DNA of 64,000 bases from Streptomyces sp. NRRL S-337 (GTDB lineage Bacteria; Actinomycetota; Actinomycetes; Streptomycetales; Streptomycetaceae), in contig NZ_JOIX01000019.1 of the NCBI RefSeq assembly GCF_000720175.1, positions 48,336-112,335 of the forward strand, in the 5' to 3' direction. How positions within the stretch are numbered: position 1 is the stretch's first letter; every line of letters starts with the position of its first letter. The translations under genes were made by a program, and so were the position numbers. Below, in pieces: positions 52,207 to 60,890 of this stretch. The notes below the pieces were generated by a model, which was not told the DNA's origin, made no database searches, and saw only the letters and a list, made by a program, of their open reading frames with translations.

Positions 52207-52220
52207 ACCGATCGTTCGGT
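52207..52220. promoter_or_regulatory. PaaR-type operator, paaH/paaN
   Basis: ACCGATCGTTCGGT, a full match to ACCGNNCGNNCGGT, followed by TACT. It sits 57 bp before paaH and 75 bp before paaN and can control both. Confidence 0.75.
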
Positions 52221-52295
52221 TACTCTAACTCCGTTGTCCTGTCCGCTCCCAGCCCCATCCGCTCTCCGCCCGGCTCGACGAGGAGTTGGTCATCG

Positions 52296-53978
52296 ATGGC
52301 CGCCGAAATGACCGCAGCGCAGTTGATCGAGAAGCACCGCCCGACCCTCGACCAGGCGCTGGAGGCGATCCGTACCCGCGCCTACTGGTCCCCGCACCCC
52401 GAGCACCCCAAGGCGTACGGCGAGACCGCCGCGGCCGACGGTGCGGCCGCGTTCGAGGCGCTGCGCGGCAAGCGCTTCGAGCTCACCCAGCCCGGCACGG
52501 ACGACTGGACGGGCCAGGAGGTCTCGCCCTACGGGCCGGAGCTGGGGATCAGCTACCCGCACCCGGACGTGGACGTCCTGCTGCCCGCGATGCGCGCCAC
52601 GATCCCCGCCTGGCGGGACGCCGGCCCGGAGCTGCGCGCGGCGGTCTGCCTGGAGATCCTGGCCCGGATCAGCGCCCGCACCCATGAGTTCGCCCAGGCC
52701 GTGATGCACACCAGCGGCCAGGCGTTCATGATGGCGTTCCAGGCCGGCGGACCGCACGCCCAGGACCGGGGCATGGAGGCGGTGGCGTACGCGTACGCCG
52801 AGCAGACCCGCACCCCGGGGCAGGCGGCCTGGTCCAAGCCGCAGGGCAAGCGCGACCCGCTGGAGCTGTCCAAGAGCTTCACGGCCGTGCCGCGCGGCGT
52901 GGCCCTGATGATCGGGTGCAACACCTTCCCGACCTGGAACGGCTACCCCGGCCTGTTCGCCTCCCTGGCCACCGGCAACCCGGTCCTGGTCAAGCCGCAT
53001 CCGCGGGCCGTGCTGCCGCTGGCGATGACCGTCAAGGTGGCGCGCGAGGTCCTCGACGACGCCGGGTTCCCCGCCGACCTGGTGTGCCTGGCCGTGGACA
53101 AGCCGGACGAGGGCCTGGCCAAGACGCTGGCCGTCCGCCCCGAGGTGCGCATCATCGACTACACCGGCTCGACCGCGTTCGGCGACTGGCTGGAGACCCA
53201 CGCCCGGCAGGCGGCGGTACACACCGAGAAGGCCGGCGTGAACACCGTCGTCATCGACTCCACCGATGACTACAAGGGCATGCTCAGCAACCTCGCCTTC
53301 TCCTTGTCGCTCTACAGCGGCCAGATGTGCACCACCCCGCAGAACCTGCTGATCCCCCGCGGCGGCATCACCACGGACGCCGGGCCCAAGTCGTACGACG
53401 AGGTGGTCAGCGACCTCGCGGGCGCGGTGAGCGGGCTGCTGGGCGACGACGCGCGGGCCAACGCGCTGCTGGGCGCGATCGTCAATCCGCAGGTCAAGGA
53501 GCGGATCGACGCCGCCGCCGGGCTCGGCGAGGTGGCCCTGGCCTCCCGTGAGGTGGCCAACCCCGACTTCCCCGGGGCGACGGTCCGCACCCCGGTGATC
53601 GTCAAGCTGGACGGCGCCAAGCCGGATGCCGAGGCGGCGTATCTGTCGGAGTGCTTCGGGCCGGTGTCGTTCGCGGTGGCCGTCGACTCCGCCGCCGTCG
53701 CAGTGGACCTGCTGCGGCGGACGGTCCGCGAGAAGGGCGCCATGACGGTCGGCGCGTACACCACGGACGCCGAGGTCGAGCGGCTGGTGGAGGACGCCTG
53801 CCTGGAGGAGTGCGCCCAGCTGTCGCTGAACCTCACCGGCGGGGTCTATGTGAACCAGACCGCGGCGTTCTCGGACTTCCACGGCTCCGGCGGTAACCCG
53901 GCGGCGAATGCGGTGCTCTGCGACGGCGCGTTCGTGGCCAACCGCTTCCGGATGGTGGAGGTGCGCCGACCCGCATGA
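52296..53978 (+). CDS. paaN: Phenylacetic acid degradation protein PaaN (aldehyde dehydrogenase type)
   Basis: Aldehyde dehydrogenase-like protein of 560 aa, the PaaN length. NAD-binding region near 225-330 (MIGCNTFPTWNGYPGLFASL, TGSTAFGDWLE) and the active-site segment SGQMCTTPQNLLIP with catalytic Cys near 348. It oxidises the ring-opened semialdehyde in phenylacetyl-CoA breakdown. It lacks the MaoC-type hydratase domain of E. coli PaaZ, so ring opening needs a separate hydrolase. ATG at 52296 with GAGGAG ten nt upstream. Confidence 0.92.
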   Translation: MAAEMTAAQLIEKHRPTLDQALEAIRTRAYWSPHPEHPKAYGETAAADGAAAFEALRGKRFELTQPGTDDWTGQEVSPYGPELGISYPHPDVDVLLPAMRATIPAWRDAGPELRAAVCLEILARISARTHEFAQAVMHTSGQAFMMAFQAGGPHAQDRGMEAVAYAYAEQTRTPGQAAWSKPQGKRDPLELSKSFTAVPRGVALMIGCNTFPTWNGYPGLFASLATGNPVLVKPHPRAVLPLAMTVKVAREVLDDAGFPADLVCLAVDKPDEGLAKTLAVRPEVRIIDYTGSTAFGDWLETHARQAAVHTEKAGVNTVVIDSTDDYKGMLSNLAFSLSLYSGQMCTTPQNLLIPRGGITTDAGPKSYDEVVSDLAGAVSGLLGDDARANALLGAIVNPQVKERIDAAAGLGEVALASREVANPDFPGATVRTPVIVKLDGAKPDAEAAYLSECFGPVSFAVAVDSAAVAVDLLRRTVREKGAMTVGAYTTDAEVERLVEDACLEECAQLSLNLTGGVYVNQTAAFSDFHGSGGNPAANAVLCDGAFVANRFRMVEVRRPA

Positions 53979-54030
53979 CGTCGCGCGGGCCGGGCGCCGG
54001 CCCGCGTGAGGTGGCCGGGGCCGGCGCCGG

Positions 54031-54705
54031 TCAGCCGGCGTCCGGCCCGTCGATCCGCGCGTGGCGGCCGATCCAGGCGTGCATCGCGATGGCGGCCGCC
54101 GCCCCCGCGTTGATCGAGCGGGTCGAGCCGAACTGCGCGATCGAGCAGACCAGCGAGGCGTGGCGGCGCGCCTCCTCGGTCAGCCCCGGGCCCTCCTGAC
54201 CGAAGAGGAGCACACAGCGCCGCGGCAGCTCCGTCGTCTCCAACGGCACGGCCCCCGGGAGATTGTCGATCCCGATGATCGGCAGTCCCTCGGCGGTGGC
54301 CCAGGCGGTGAGGTCCGCGGTGTCCGGGTGGTGGCGGACGTGCTGGTAGCGGTCGGTCACCATCGCCCCGCGCCTGTTCCAGCGCCGCTGGCCGACGATG
54401 TGGACCTCCTTGGCCAGGAACGCGTTCGCGGTGCGCACGACGGAGCCGATGTTGAAGTCGTGGCCCCAGTTCTCGACCGCGACGTGGAAGTCGTGGCGGC
54501 GGGTGTCGAGGTCCGCGACGATCGCCTCCCGCGTCCAGTAGCGGTAGTGGTCGACGACGTTGCGGCGATCGCCGTGTGCGAGCAGCTCCGGATCGTAACG
54601 GTCGTCCTGCGGCCAGGGCGCCGGATGCGGGCCGACGCCGATCTGGGTCCCGTAGCCCTCGTCGTACTGAAGGGGCTCGGCGGGGGCGGTTTTCTCGCTG
54701 CTCAC
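54031..54705 (-). CDS. TrmH/SpoU family RNA 2'-O-methyltransferase
   Basis: SPOUT methyltransferase of 224 aa. The three SpoU motifs are present: NIGSVVRTA near 85, LLFGQEGPGL near 170 and SINAGAAAAIAM near 200, forming the deep knot that binds S-adenosylmethionine. The 75-residue N-terminal part is acidic. RNA target unknown. GTG at 54705 overlaps the HTTM stop by 4 nt; last gene of a three-gene operon. Confidence 0.88.
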   Translation of the reverse strand: MSSEKTAPAEPLQYDEGYGTQIGVGPHPAPWPQDDRYDPELLAHGDRRNVVDHYRYWTREAIVADLDTRRHDFHVAVENWGHDFNIGSVVRTANAFLAKEVHIVGQRRWNRRGAMVTDRYQHVRHHPDTADLTAWATAEGLPIIGIDNLPGAVPLETTELPRRCVLLFGQEGPGLTEEARRHASLVCSIAQFGSTRSINAGAAAAIAMHAWIGRHARIDGPDAG

Positions 54706-56162
54706 CCCACGAGCGTATGGCCACCGCCGCCGTGCTCCGTACGGGCCGGGGGTTCACCGCCTCCGGGGCCGCCGTCCGGTCCGGCCGCGAGGGTGCGCGG
54801 GAAGAGCCGTTCGCGCAGGCCGGAGACGCGGGTGGAGAGCCAGGTCAGGAAGTTCGTCGGCAGGAAGACCGCGTCCGCGGCGATCATGGCGAGCGAGAAG
54901 AACGGCAGCCCCAGCAGGAACGCGATCGAGAGGTGCTCGCAGATCATGATGACCAGGAGCACGTTCTTGAGCCGGCGGTTGAAGAGCGTGAAGGGGAAGG
55001 CCACCTGGACGATCACCGTGCCGTAGGTGATCAGCATGACCATCAGGCCGTTGCTGCCGAGCAGCTGGGAGAGCGCGGGCCAGGGCGAGAAGTAGTCCAG
55101 GTGCATCGGGTAGTAGACCGCGGTGCCGTCCTGCCAGCGGGAACCCTGGATCTTGTACCAGCCGGCGGTGGAGTACACCAGGCAGACCTCGACCATGATC
55201 ACCAGCAGTGCGCCGTTGTGGGCGAGCTTGGTGAGGGTGTCCAGGACGGTGCGCGGCTCCCCCGGTGCGTAGCGCTGGACCGCCCACCAGAGCCCGTGCG
55301 CAACCCACAGGCCCCACAGGACCAGGCTCCAGCCGATGTGGGGGAACGGGCCGTTGTCGAACCACAGGAGGGCGTAGCTGCCGGTGAGCTGCGCGACGGC
55401 GAGGGCGAGGCCGAGCACGGCCCACAGGACGATGCCGGTCAGATCGCGTCCGCGGCCCGCACCCGGCGTGCGTACGGCGGTCTGCGCCTGCTCGGACGCC
55501 TCCCCGCCGGCCGCGGACACCTCGGCCGCGGACGCCTCCGCCGCGGTCCGGGCACGCTTGGCACGGCGTGCGTCCAGCGACCAGACCTGGCCGCACCGGG
55601 TGAGCACGAGATACATCGACATCAGGTGGATGACGTTGTCGCCGCCGTCCCCTATGAAGACGCTGCGGTTCTGCAGCGAGATCACGCCCAGCATGAAGAG
55701 CACCGACATGGTGCGGGTGCGCCAGCCGAGCAGCAGCGCCGCACTGGACGCGACGGCCATCAGGTAGACGCACTCGAACCAGCCGCGGCCGTCGGACCAC
55801 AGCAGCATGGAGAAGGCGTGGTTGGCGTCCAGGAGGCGGCGCGCCATGTCCAGGCTCCAGGGGCTGTCGGGCCCGTAGAGCGTCAGGCGGTGCGGCCACT
55901 CGCGCAGCAGGAACAGCAGCCAGGTCGCCGAGAAGCCGATCCGGATCACTGCGGTCTGGTACGGGGCCAGCGCGCGGCCGGTGGCGCGGCCGAAGAGGCG
56001 GCCGACGGCGCGCTCGATCCGGGTCTCCTCGTAGGGGGCCGGGGTCGCGGCGGGGGCCTGGGGGTCGTGGGGTGCGTGCGCCTGCTGCGGCACGTCGGTG
56101 GGCTCCGTGGTGTGCGAGGGCTGCGAGGTGTTCTGGGGCTGCTGGGGCATCGGGGACGTCAC
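54702..56162 (-). CDS. HTTM domain membrane protein (gamma-carboxylase-like)
   Basis: Polytopic protein of 486 aa with the HTTM domain, named for its similarity to vitamin K-dependent gamma-carboxylase. Signature region: NRSVFIGDGGDNVIHLMSMY and WSLD, then YSTAGWYKIQGSRWQDGTAVYY, both hallmarks of the family. About seven or eight spans; a Pro/Gln-rich N-terminus and a disordered tail. Bacterial HTTM function is unknown. GTG at 56162 overlaps the DUF5819 stop by 4 nt (GTGA); ATG 56150 is an alternative. Confidence 0.82.
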   Translation of the reverse strand: MTSPMPQQPQNTSQPSHTTEPTDVPQQAHAPHDPQAPAATPAPYEETRIERAVGRLFGRATGRALAPYQTAVIRIGFSATWLLFLLREWPHRLTLYGPDSPWSLDMARRLLDANHAFSMLLWSDGRGWFECVYLMAVASSAALLLGWRTRTMSVLFMLGVISLQNRSVFIGDGGDNVIHLMSMYLVLTRCGQVWSLDARRAKRARTAAEASAAEVSAAGGEASEQAQTAVRTPGAGRGRDLTGIVLWAVLGLALAVAQLTGSYALLWFDNGPFPHIGWSLVLWGLWVAHGLWWAVQRYAPGEPRTVLDTLTKLAHNGALLVIMVEVCLVYSTAGWYKIQGSRWQDGTAVYYPMHLDYFSPWPALSQLLGSNGLMVMLITYGTVIVQVAFPFTLFNRRLKNVLLVIMICEHLSIAFLLGLPFFSLAMIAADAVFLPTNFLTWLSTRVSGLRERLFPRTLAAGPDGGPGGGEPPARTEHGGGGHTLVG

Positions 56163-56830
56163 TGGCTGTTCGCCCCCTCGGGCAGGTCGGCCGTGGTGAC
56201 CTGCCACCAGGGCTGCACGCGGTACACGGGCTTGTCGCTGATCTTCTCGGTGCTCCACGGCGGCGGGCTGACGGCGGCCGTACGGGAGCGGACCTGGATG
56301 CGCTCGACCCGGCCGCCGCCCGCGGTCCACTCGCCCTGCATCCGGAACATCACGATCCGCCGGATGTAGCGCTCGGCCAGCTCGCCGCGGGTGCCGATGG
56401 GGCGGCCCTGGGCGTTGTGGCTGTTGAGGAAGAGCTCCCAGCCCCGGCGCAGCTGATTCTGCTCGGTGTGGCTGGGCAGCGGGTTGTGGAGTATGGCCCG
56501 GCCGTCACGGGCGGTCAGGTCGGTCCAGCCGGTGGTGCGGCCGTTGCCGTCCTCGGCACGGACCTCCGCGCGGACCTGGACCGCGACGTTCTGCTGGAGG
56601 GGGTTGGGTGCGAACAGCTTCCAGTTCTGTTCGTACTCGGGATAGACGTAGTCGCTGATCAGGGCGCCCTGCTGCTTGCTGAGCGTGTTCTGCGGCGCGA
56701 CGTGCAGAAACATCATGGCGAGATGAATCGCGACGATGACGGCGACGGCGCAGGCCGCCACGCCTATGACGATCCGCGAGGGTAGCGACAGCGCGGCCAA
56801 AGGCCGCGGTTCGTCCCCGTATGACTGCAT
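56159..56830 (-). CDS. DUF5819 family membrane protein
   Basis: Protein of 223 aa with one N-terminal span (about 18-42, [24 protein letters not shown]) and an outer domain containing [34 protein letters not shown] sequence, characteristic of DUF5819. Always next to an HTTM gene in the actinobacterial cases I recall, so the two are probably partners. First gene of the operon, divergent from paaA. ATG at 56830 follows GGGGCGGGA. Confidence 0.82.
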   Translation of the reverse strand: MQSYGDEPRPLAALSLPSRIVIGVAACAVAVIVAIHLAMMFLHVAPQNTLSKQQGALISDYVYPEYEQNWKLFAPNPLQQNVAVQVRAEVRAEDGNGRTTGWTDLTARDGRAILHNPLPSHTEQNQLRRGWELFLNSHNAQGRPIGTRGELAERYIRRIVMFRMQGEWTAGGGRVERIQVRSRTAAVSPPPWSTEKISDKPVYRVQPWWQVTTADLPEGANSQ

Positions 56831-56960
56831 TCCCGCCCCGTTCCCGTAAATCCATGCGGTCAACTCCGCTGGGGAACCGTACCTACGCGGCCGCACCGGG
56901 CACACCCTCCCCCGACTTATCCACAGGCTTGACACCCGCTGCCCGCCCACTCACCATTGA

Positions 56961-56974
56961 ACCGAACGATCGGT
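56961..56974. promoter_or_regulatory. PaaR-type operator, paaABCDE
   Basis: ACCGAACGATCGGT, a full match to ACCGNNCGNNCGGT, 23 bp before the paaA start. This place would block transcription or translation initiation of paaABCDE when bound. Confidence 0.78.
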
Positions 56975-56997
56975 CGGTCGGGAGCGAGGGGGCACAC

Positions 56998-57948
56998 ATG
57001 ACGACGATCGCGCCGGAGGAGGCGGCTCAGGAGGCCGCGTTCGACGCCACCGTGGCCGCGGAAGAGCGGATCGAGCCACGGGACTGGATGCCGGAGGCGT
57101 ACCGCTCCACACTCGTGCGGCAGATAGCGCAGCACGCCCACTCCGAGATCATCGGCATGCAGCCGGAGGCCAACTGGATCACCCGCGCGCCCTCCCTGCG
57201 CCGCAAGGCGATCCTGATGGCCAAGGTGCAGGACGAGGCCGGCCACGGCCTGTATCTCTACAGCGCCGCCGAAACCCTCGGCACAAGCCGCGACGAGCTC
57301 CTCGACAAGCTCCACACCGGCCGCCAGAAGTACTCCTCGATCTTCAACTACCCGACCCTGACCTGGGCGGACGTCGGAGCCATCGGCTGGCTGGTGGACG
57401 GCGCGGCGATCACCAACCAGGTCCCGCTGTGCCGGTGCTCCTACGGCCCCTACGCCCGCGCGATGGTCCGCATCTGCAAGGAGGAGTCCTTCCACCAGCG
57501 CCAGGGCTACGAGCTCCTGCTGACCCTCAGCCGCGGCACGGACGCCCAGCACGCGATGGCGCAGGACGCGGTCAACCGCTGGTGGTGGCCCTCCCTGATG
57601 ATGTTCGGCCCGCCGGACGACGAGTCCTCGCACTCCGCCCAGTCCATGGCCTGGAAGATCAAGCGGCACTCCAACGACGAGCTCCGCCAGCGCTTCGTCG
57701 ACATCTGCGTCCCCCAGGCCGAGGCCCTCGGCCTCACCCTCCCCGACCCCGACCTGGTGTGGAACGAGGACCGCGGTCATCACGACTTCGGCTCCATCGA
57801 CTGGACCGAGTTCCGCGAGGTCCTCAAGGGCAACGGACCCTGCAACGAACAGCGGATCAACCGCCGCCGACGGGCCCACGAAGAAGGCGCCTGGGTGCGC
57901 GAGGCAGCCGCCGCACACGCGGCCAAGCACGGGAAGGCCGGACGATGA
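56998..57948 (+). CDS. paaA: Phenylacetyl-CoA 1,2-epoxidase subunit PaaA (catalytic)
   Basis: Di-iron catalytic subunit of the multicomponent epoxidase acting on the aromatic ring of phenylacetyl-CoA; 316 aa. Ferritin-like iron ligands appear in [13 protein letters not shown] near 76 (E-x-x-H) and [14 protein letters not shown] near 161 (E-x-x-H). Start ATG 56998 with GAGGG upstream; the sequence before it belongs to the divergent promoter. Stop overlaps the paaB start by 4 nt. Confidence 0.96.
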   Translation: MTTIAPEEAAQEAAFDATVAAEERIEPRDWMPEAYRSTLVRQIAQHAHSEIIGMQPEANWITRAPSLRRKAILMAKVQDEAGHGLYLYSAAETLGTSRDELLDKLHTGRQKYSSIFNYPTLTWADVGAIGWLVDGAAITNQVPLCRCSYGPYARAMVRICKEESFHQRQGYELLLTLSRGTDAQHAMAQDAVNRWWWPSLMMFGPPDDESSHSAQSMAWKIKRHSNDELRQRFVDICVPQAEALGLTLPDPDLVWNEDRGHHDFGSIDWTEFREVLKGNGPCNEQRINRRRRAHEEGAWVREAAAAHAAKHGKAGR

Positions 57949-58295
57949 CGACGACACCCCGCCCCGCGGAAAGCCGCGCCTCCGGCGCCCCCGCCGAAGC
58001 GGCGGACGCCCGCCCCACCGACTGGCCCCTGTGGGAGGTCTTCGTCCGCAGCCGCCGCGGCCTGTCGCACACCCACGCCGGCAGCCTCCACGCCCCGGAC
58101 GCCGAGATGGCACTGCGCAACGCCCGCGACCTCTACACCCGGCGCTCCGAAGGCGTCTCCCTCTGGGTGGTGCCCTCCGCCCAGATCACCGCCTCCTCCC
58201 CGGACGAGAAGGACGCCTTCTTCGAGCCGGCCGGCGACAAGCCCTACCGCCACCCGACCTTCTACGAGATCCCGGAGGGGGTGCACCACCTGTGA
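57945..58295 (+). CDS. paaB: Phenylacetyl-CoA 1,2-epoxidase subunit PaaB
   Basis: Small subunit of 116 aa. The conserved block is [45 protein letters not shown] sequence at about 28-70, followed by [11 protein letters not shown]. It bridges the PaaA-PaaC heterodimers. An extra 25-residue Ala/Pro-rich N-terminus is present. Coupled to paaA and paaC by 4-nt overlaps. Confidence 0.95.
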   Translation: MTTTPRPAESRASGAPAEAADARPTDWPLWEVFVRSRRGLSHTHAGSLHAPDAEMALRNARDLYTRRSEGVSLWVVPSAQITASSPDEKDAFFEPAGDKPYRHPTFYEIPEGVHHL

Positions 58296-59011
58296 GGGAC
58301 ACCGTGACCACCCCCGCCCTGCCCCTCGGGGACGACGCGCTGATCCTCTCCCACCGCCTGGGCGAGTGGGCCGGCCACGCCCCGGTCCTGGAGGAGGAGG
58401 TGGCGCTGGCCAACATCGCGCTGGACCTGCTCGGCCAGGCCCGGGTGCTGCTCTCCCTGGCCGGCGACGAGGACGAGCTGGCGTATCTGCGCGAGGAGCG
58501 GGAGTTCCGCAACCTCCAGCTCGTCGAGCAGCCCAACGGCGACTTCGCCCACACCATCGCCCGCCAGCTCTACTTCTCCACCTTCCAGGAGCTGCTCTTC
58601 GAGCAACTGGCAAGCGGAGACACCGAGTTGGCGCCCCTGGCCGGTAAGGCCGTCAAGGAGGTCGCCTACCACCGCGACCACGCCGCCCAATGGACCCTCC
58701 GGCTGGGCGACGGCACCGACGAGAGCCACACCCGGATGCAGCGCGCCCTGGACGCCCTCTGGCGCTTCACGGGCGAGATGTTCGAGCCGGTGGCCGGGCT
58801 GGAGGCGCTGCCCTGGGCCACGTTCCACGACGTGTGGACCACCCGCATCACCGCCACCGTCGAGCAGGCCACCCTCCGCCTCCCCGAAGGGCCGCAGCGC
58901 GGCGCCTGGACCGCCGGCGCGGGCCGCCAGGGCCTGCACACCGAACCGTTCGGACGATTGCTCGCCGAGATGCAGCACCTCCACCGCAGCCACCCGGGGG
59001 CGACATGGTGA
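58292..59011 (+). CDS. paaC: Phenylacetyl-CoA 1,2-epoxidase subunit PaaC (structural)
   Basis: Structural subunit of 239 aa, ferritin-like but without a full di-iron set. Conserved: ALILSHRLGEWAGHAPVLEEEVALANIALDLLGQAR-type N-terminal helices and KEVAYHRDHAAQWTLRLGDGT. GTG 58292 gives a 4-nt overlap with paaB; GTG 58304 has a better Shine-Dalgarno (GAGGGA) and may be the real start. Followed by paaD with a 7-nt overlap. Confidence 0.94.
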   Translation: MRDTVTTPALPLGDDALILSHRLGEWAGHAPVLEEEVALANIALDLLGQARVLLSLAGDEDELAYLREEREFRNLQLVEQPNGDFAHTIARQLYFSTFQELLFEQLASGDTELAPLAGKAVKEVAYHRDHAAQWTLRLGDGTDESHTRMQRALDALWRFTGEMFEPVAGLEALPWATFHDVWTTRITATVEQATLRLPEGPQRGAWTAGAGRQGLHTEPFGRLLAEMQHLHRSHPGATW

Positions 59012-59691
59012 CCACCGGAGACACCACGACCACCAGGCCCGGCAGGCCCCCTACGGCCGACACAGCCGGCAGGCCCACCACGGGCGGCACGGCAAGCACG
59101 GCCGGCACGGTCGAGACGGTCGGCGCGGTCGAGACGGTCGGCGCGGTCGAGACGGTCGGCGCGGTCGAGACGGTCGGCGCGGCCACCCCGCCCCCCACCC
59201 CCACCACGGCCCTCGAAGCGGAACTGCTGGCACTGGCCGGCTCCGTTCCCGACCCAGAGCTGCCCGTCCTCACCCTCGCCGAACTCGGCGTCCTGCGCGG
59301 GCTGCGGCTGACCGCCCCCGGCCGCGTCGAGGTCGAGCTCACCCCCACCTACACCGGCTGCCCCGCCATCGAGGCCATGTCCGCCGACATCGAGCGGATA
59401 CTCCACGACCACGGCATACCCGACGTCGAGGTCCGTACGGTCCTCAGCCCGCCCTGGACCACGGACGCCATCACCGCCGAGGGCCGCCGCAAGCTGGCCG
59501 ACTTCGGCATCGCCCCACCGCGCCCCGCCGGCCCGTCCGGCGGACCGGTCTCCGTCACCCTCACGATCCGCTGCCCGCACTGCGGATCGACCGACACCAC
59601 CCTGCTGAGCCGGTTCTCCTCCACGGCCTGCAAGGCGCTGCGCCGCTGCGAGTCCTGCCGCGAACCCTTCGACCACTTCAAGGAGTTGTGA
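59005..59691 (+). CDS. paaD: Phenylacetate degradation protein PaaD with repeat insert
   Basis: MIP18/DUF59-type maturation factor of 228 aa, about 55 longer than usual PaaD. The core (about 70-155) has DPELPVLTLAELGVLR and TYTGCPAIEAM; the C-terminal zinc site is CPHCGSTD...CESC. The N-terminal 65 residues are Thr/Gly-rich and include four VETVGA repeats. PaaD is thought to help insert metal centres of the epoxidase system. Stop shares one base with the paaE start (TGATG). Confidence 0.93.
   Translation: MVTTGDTTTTRPGRPPTADTAGRPTTGGTASTAGTVETVGAVETVGAVETVGAVETVGAATPPPTPTTALEAELLALAGSVPDPELPVLTLAELGVLRGLRLTAPGRVEVELTPTYTGCPAIEAMSADIERILHDHGIPDVEVRTVLSPPWTTDAITAEGRRKLADFGIAPPRPAGPSGGPVSVTLTIRCPHCGSTDTTLLSRFSSTACKALRRCESCREPFDHFKEL
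59110..59181 (+). repeat. Four perfect 18-bp tandem repeats in paaD
   Basis: Unit GTCGAGACGGTCGGCGCG at 59110, 59128, 59146 and 59164, encoding VETVGA four times in frame. Perfect identity implies recent slippage. Confidence 0.97.
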
Positions 59692-60734
59692 TGTTCCACC
59701 CGCTCCGGGTCCAGGAGGTCGAACGGCTCACGGACGACGCGGTGGCCGTCACCTTCACCGTCCCGCCCGAACTCCGCAGCGCCTTCCGGCACACCCCCGG
59801 GCAGCACATCGCCCTGCGCAGGACGGTCGACGGCCAGGAGATCCGCCGTACGTACTCCATCTGCGCCCCGGCCACCGACGAGCCCGTCCTGCGCGTCGGC
59901 ATCCGGCACGTCGAGGACGGCGCCTTCTCGACCTACGCGCTCAAGGAGCTGGCGGTCGGCGACACGGTGGAGGTGATGGCCCCGGCCGGCCGGTTCGTCC
60001 TCGCCCCGCGCCCCGGTCACTTCGTGGGGATCGTCGGCGGCAGCGGCATCACCCCCGTACTGTCCATCGCCACCACCCTCCTCTCCCAGCAGCCCGAGGC
60101 CCGCTTCTGCCTGATCCGCAGCGACCGCACCGCGGCCTCGACGATGTTCCTGGAGGAGGTCGCCGACCTGAAGGACCGCTATCCCGACCGCTTCCAGCTG
60201 ATCCACACCCTCTCCCGCGAGGAACAGCAGGCCGGCCTGCCCTCCGGCCGCCTGGACGAGGACCGCCTCCGCACCCTGCTGCCCGCCCTGCTGAGGACCG
60301 ACGCCATCGACGGCTGGTACCTCTGCGGCCCGTACGGCCTGGTCCAGGGCGCCGAACGCGCCCTGCGCGCCCTCGACGTCCCCCGCAACCGCATCCACGA
60401 AGAGATCTTCCACGTCGACAACGGCACCCCGACCGCGCCCGTGGCCAAGGCCCCGGCGCACAGCACGGTGACCGCCACCCTCGACGGCCGCTCCGGCACC
60501 TGGCCCGTCCACGACGGCGAATCGCTCCTCGAAGCCGTCCTCCGCAACCGCGCCGACGCCCCCTACGCCTGCAAGGGCGGCGTCTGCGGCACCTGCCGGG
60601 CCTTCCTGGTCTCCGGCGAGATACGCATGGACCGCAACTTCGCCCTCGAATCCGACGAGGTCGACGCCGGCTACGTCCTCGCCTGCCAGTCCCACCCGGC
60701 CACGGAGAAGGTGGAGCTGGACTTCGATCGGTAG
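59691..60734 (+). CDS. paaE: Phenylacetyl-CoA epoxidase reductase PaaE
   Basis: Electron donor for PaaABC, 347 aa. FAD-binding FNR domain (about 1-105, RRTYSICAP), NAD(P)-binding domain (GIVGGSGITPVLSI near 108, YLCGPYGLV near 208), and a C-terminal plant-type 2Fe-2S domain (about 255-347) with CKGGVCGTC and a distant fourth Cys in VLACQ. Last gene of paaABCDE; all junctions overlap, so the stoichiometry is translationally coupled. Confidence 0.95.
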   Translation: MFHPLRVQEVERLTDDAVAVTFTVPPELRSAFRHTPGQHIALRRTVDGQEIRRTYSICAPATDEPVLRVGIRHVEDGAFSTYALKELAVGDTVEVMAPAGRFVLAPRPGHFVGIVGGSGITPVLSIATTLLSQQPEARFCLIRSDRTAASTMFLEEVADLKDRYPDRFQLIHTLSREEQQAGLPSGRLDEDRLRTLLPALLRTDAIDGWYLCGPYGLVQGAERALRALDVPRNRIHEEIFHVDNGTPTAPVAKAPAHSTVTATLDGRSGTWPVHDGESLLEAVLRNRADAPYACKGGVCGTCRAFLVSGEIRMDRNFALESDEVDAGYVLACQSHPATEKVELDFDR

Positions 60735-60815
60735 GACCGGGGGGCGCCGCAGGACGGGGGGACGGCCGTAGAGCTGGTCTGCCGCCTCTTCACCACCACC
60801 GCCATTCCCAATTCC

Positions 60816-60829
60816 TGAAACATGTTCTA
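60816..60829 (+). promoter_or_regulatory. KstR-like operator
   Basis: TGAAACATGTTCTA fits the consensus TNNAACNNGTTNNA recalled for the mycobacterial sterol regulator KstR. It lies 61 bp before the start of the acyl-CoA dehydrogenase gene. Regulator identity is inferred. Confidence 0.45.
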
Positions 60830-60844
60830 CCTTGGCGCCTGACT

Positions 60845-60857
60845 TGACGGCTCGTCA
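60845..60857 (+). promoter_or_regulatory. Inverted repeat TGACG-GCT-CGTCA
   Basis: Perfect 5-bp arms around GCT, 33 bp before the acyl-CoA dehydrogenase start. Possible second operator or part of the promoter (CTTGACGG includes a -35-like TTGACG). Confidence 0.4.
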
Positions 60858-60890
60858 GGTCGTGGTGGCGTGCGGAAGGAAGGACAGGCA

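Noticed and set aside
56821..56997. Extended N-terminus of PaaA
   Set aside because: The extension is unconserved, overlaps the DUF5819 start and would translate the operator. ATG 56998 has its own Shine-Dalgarno.
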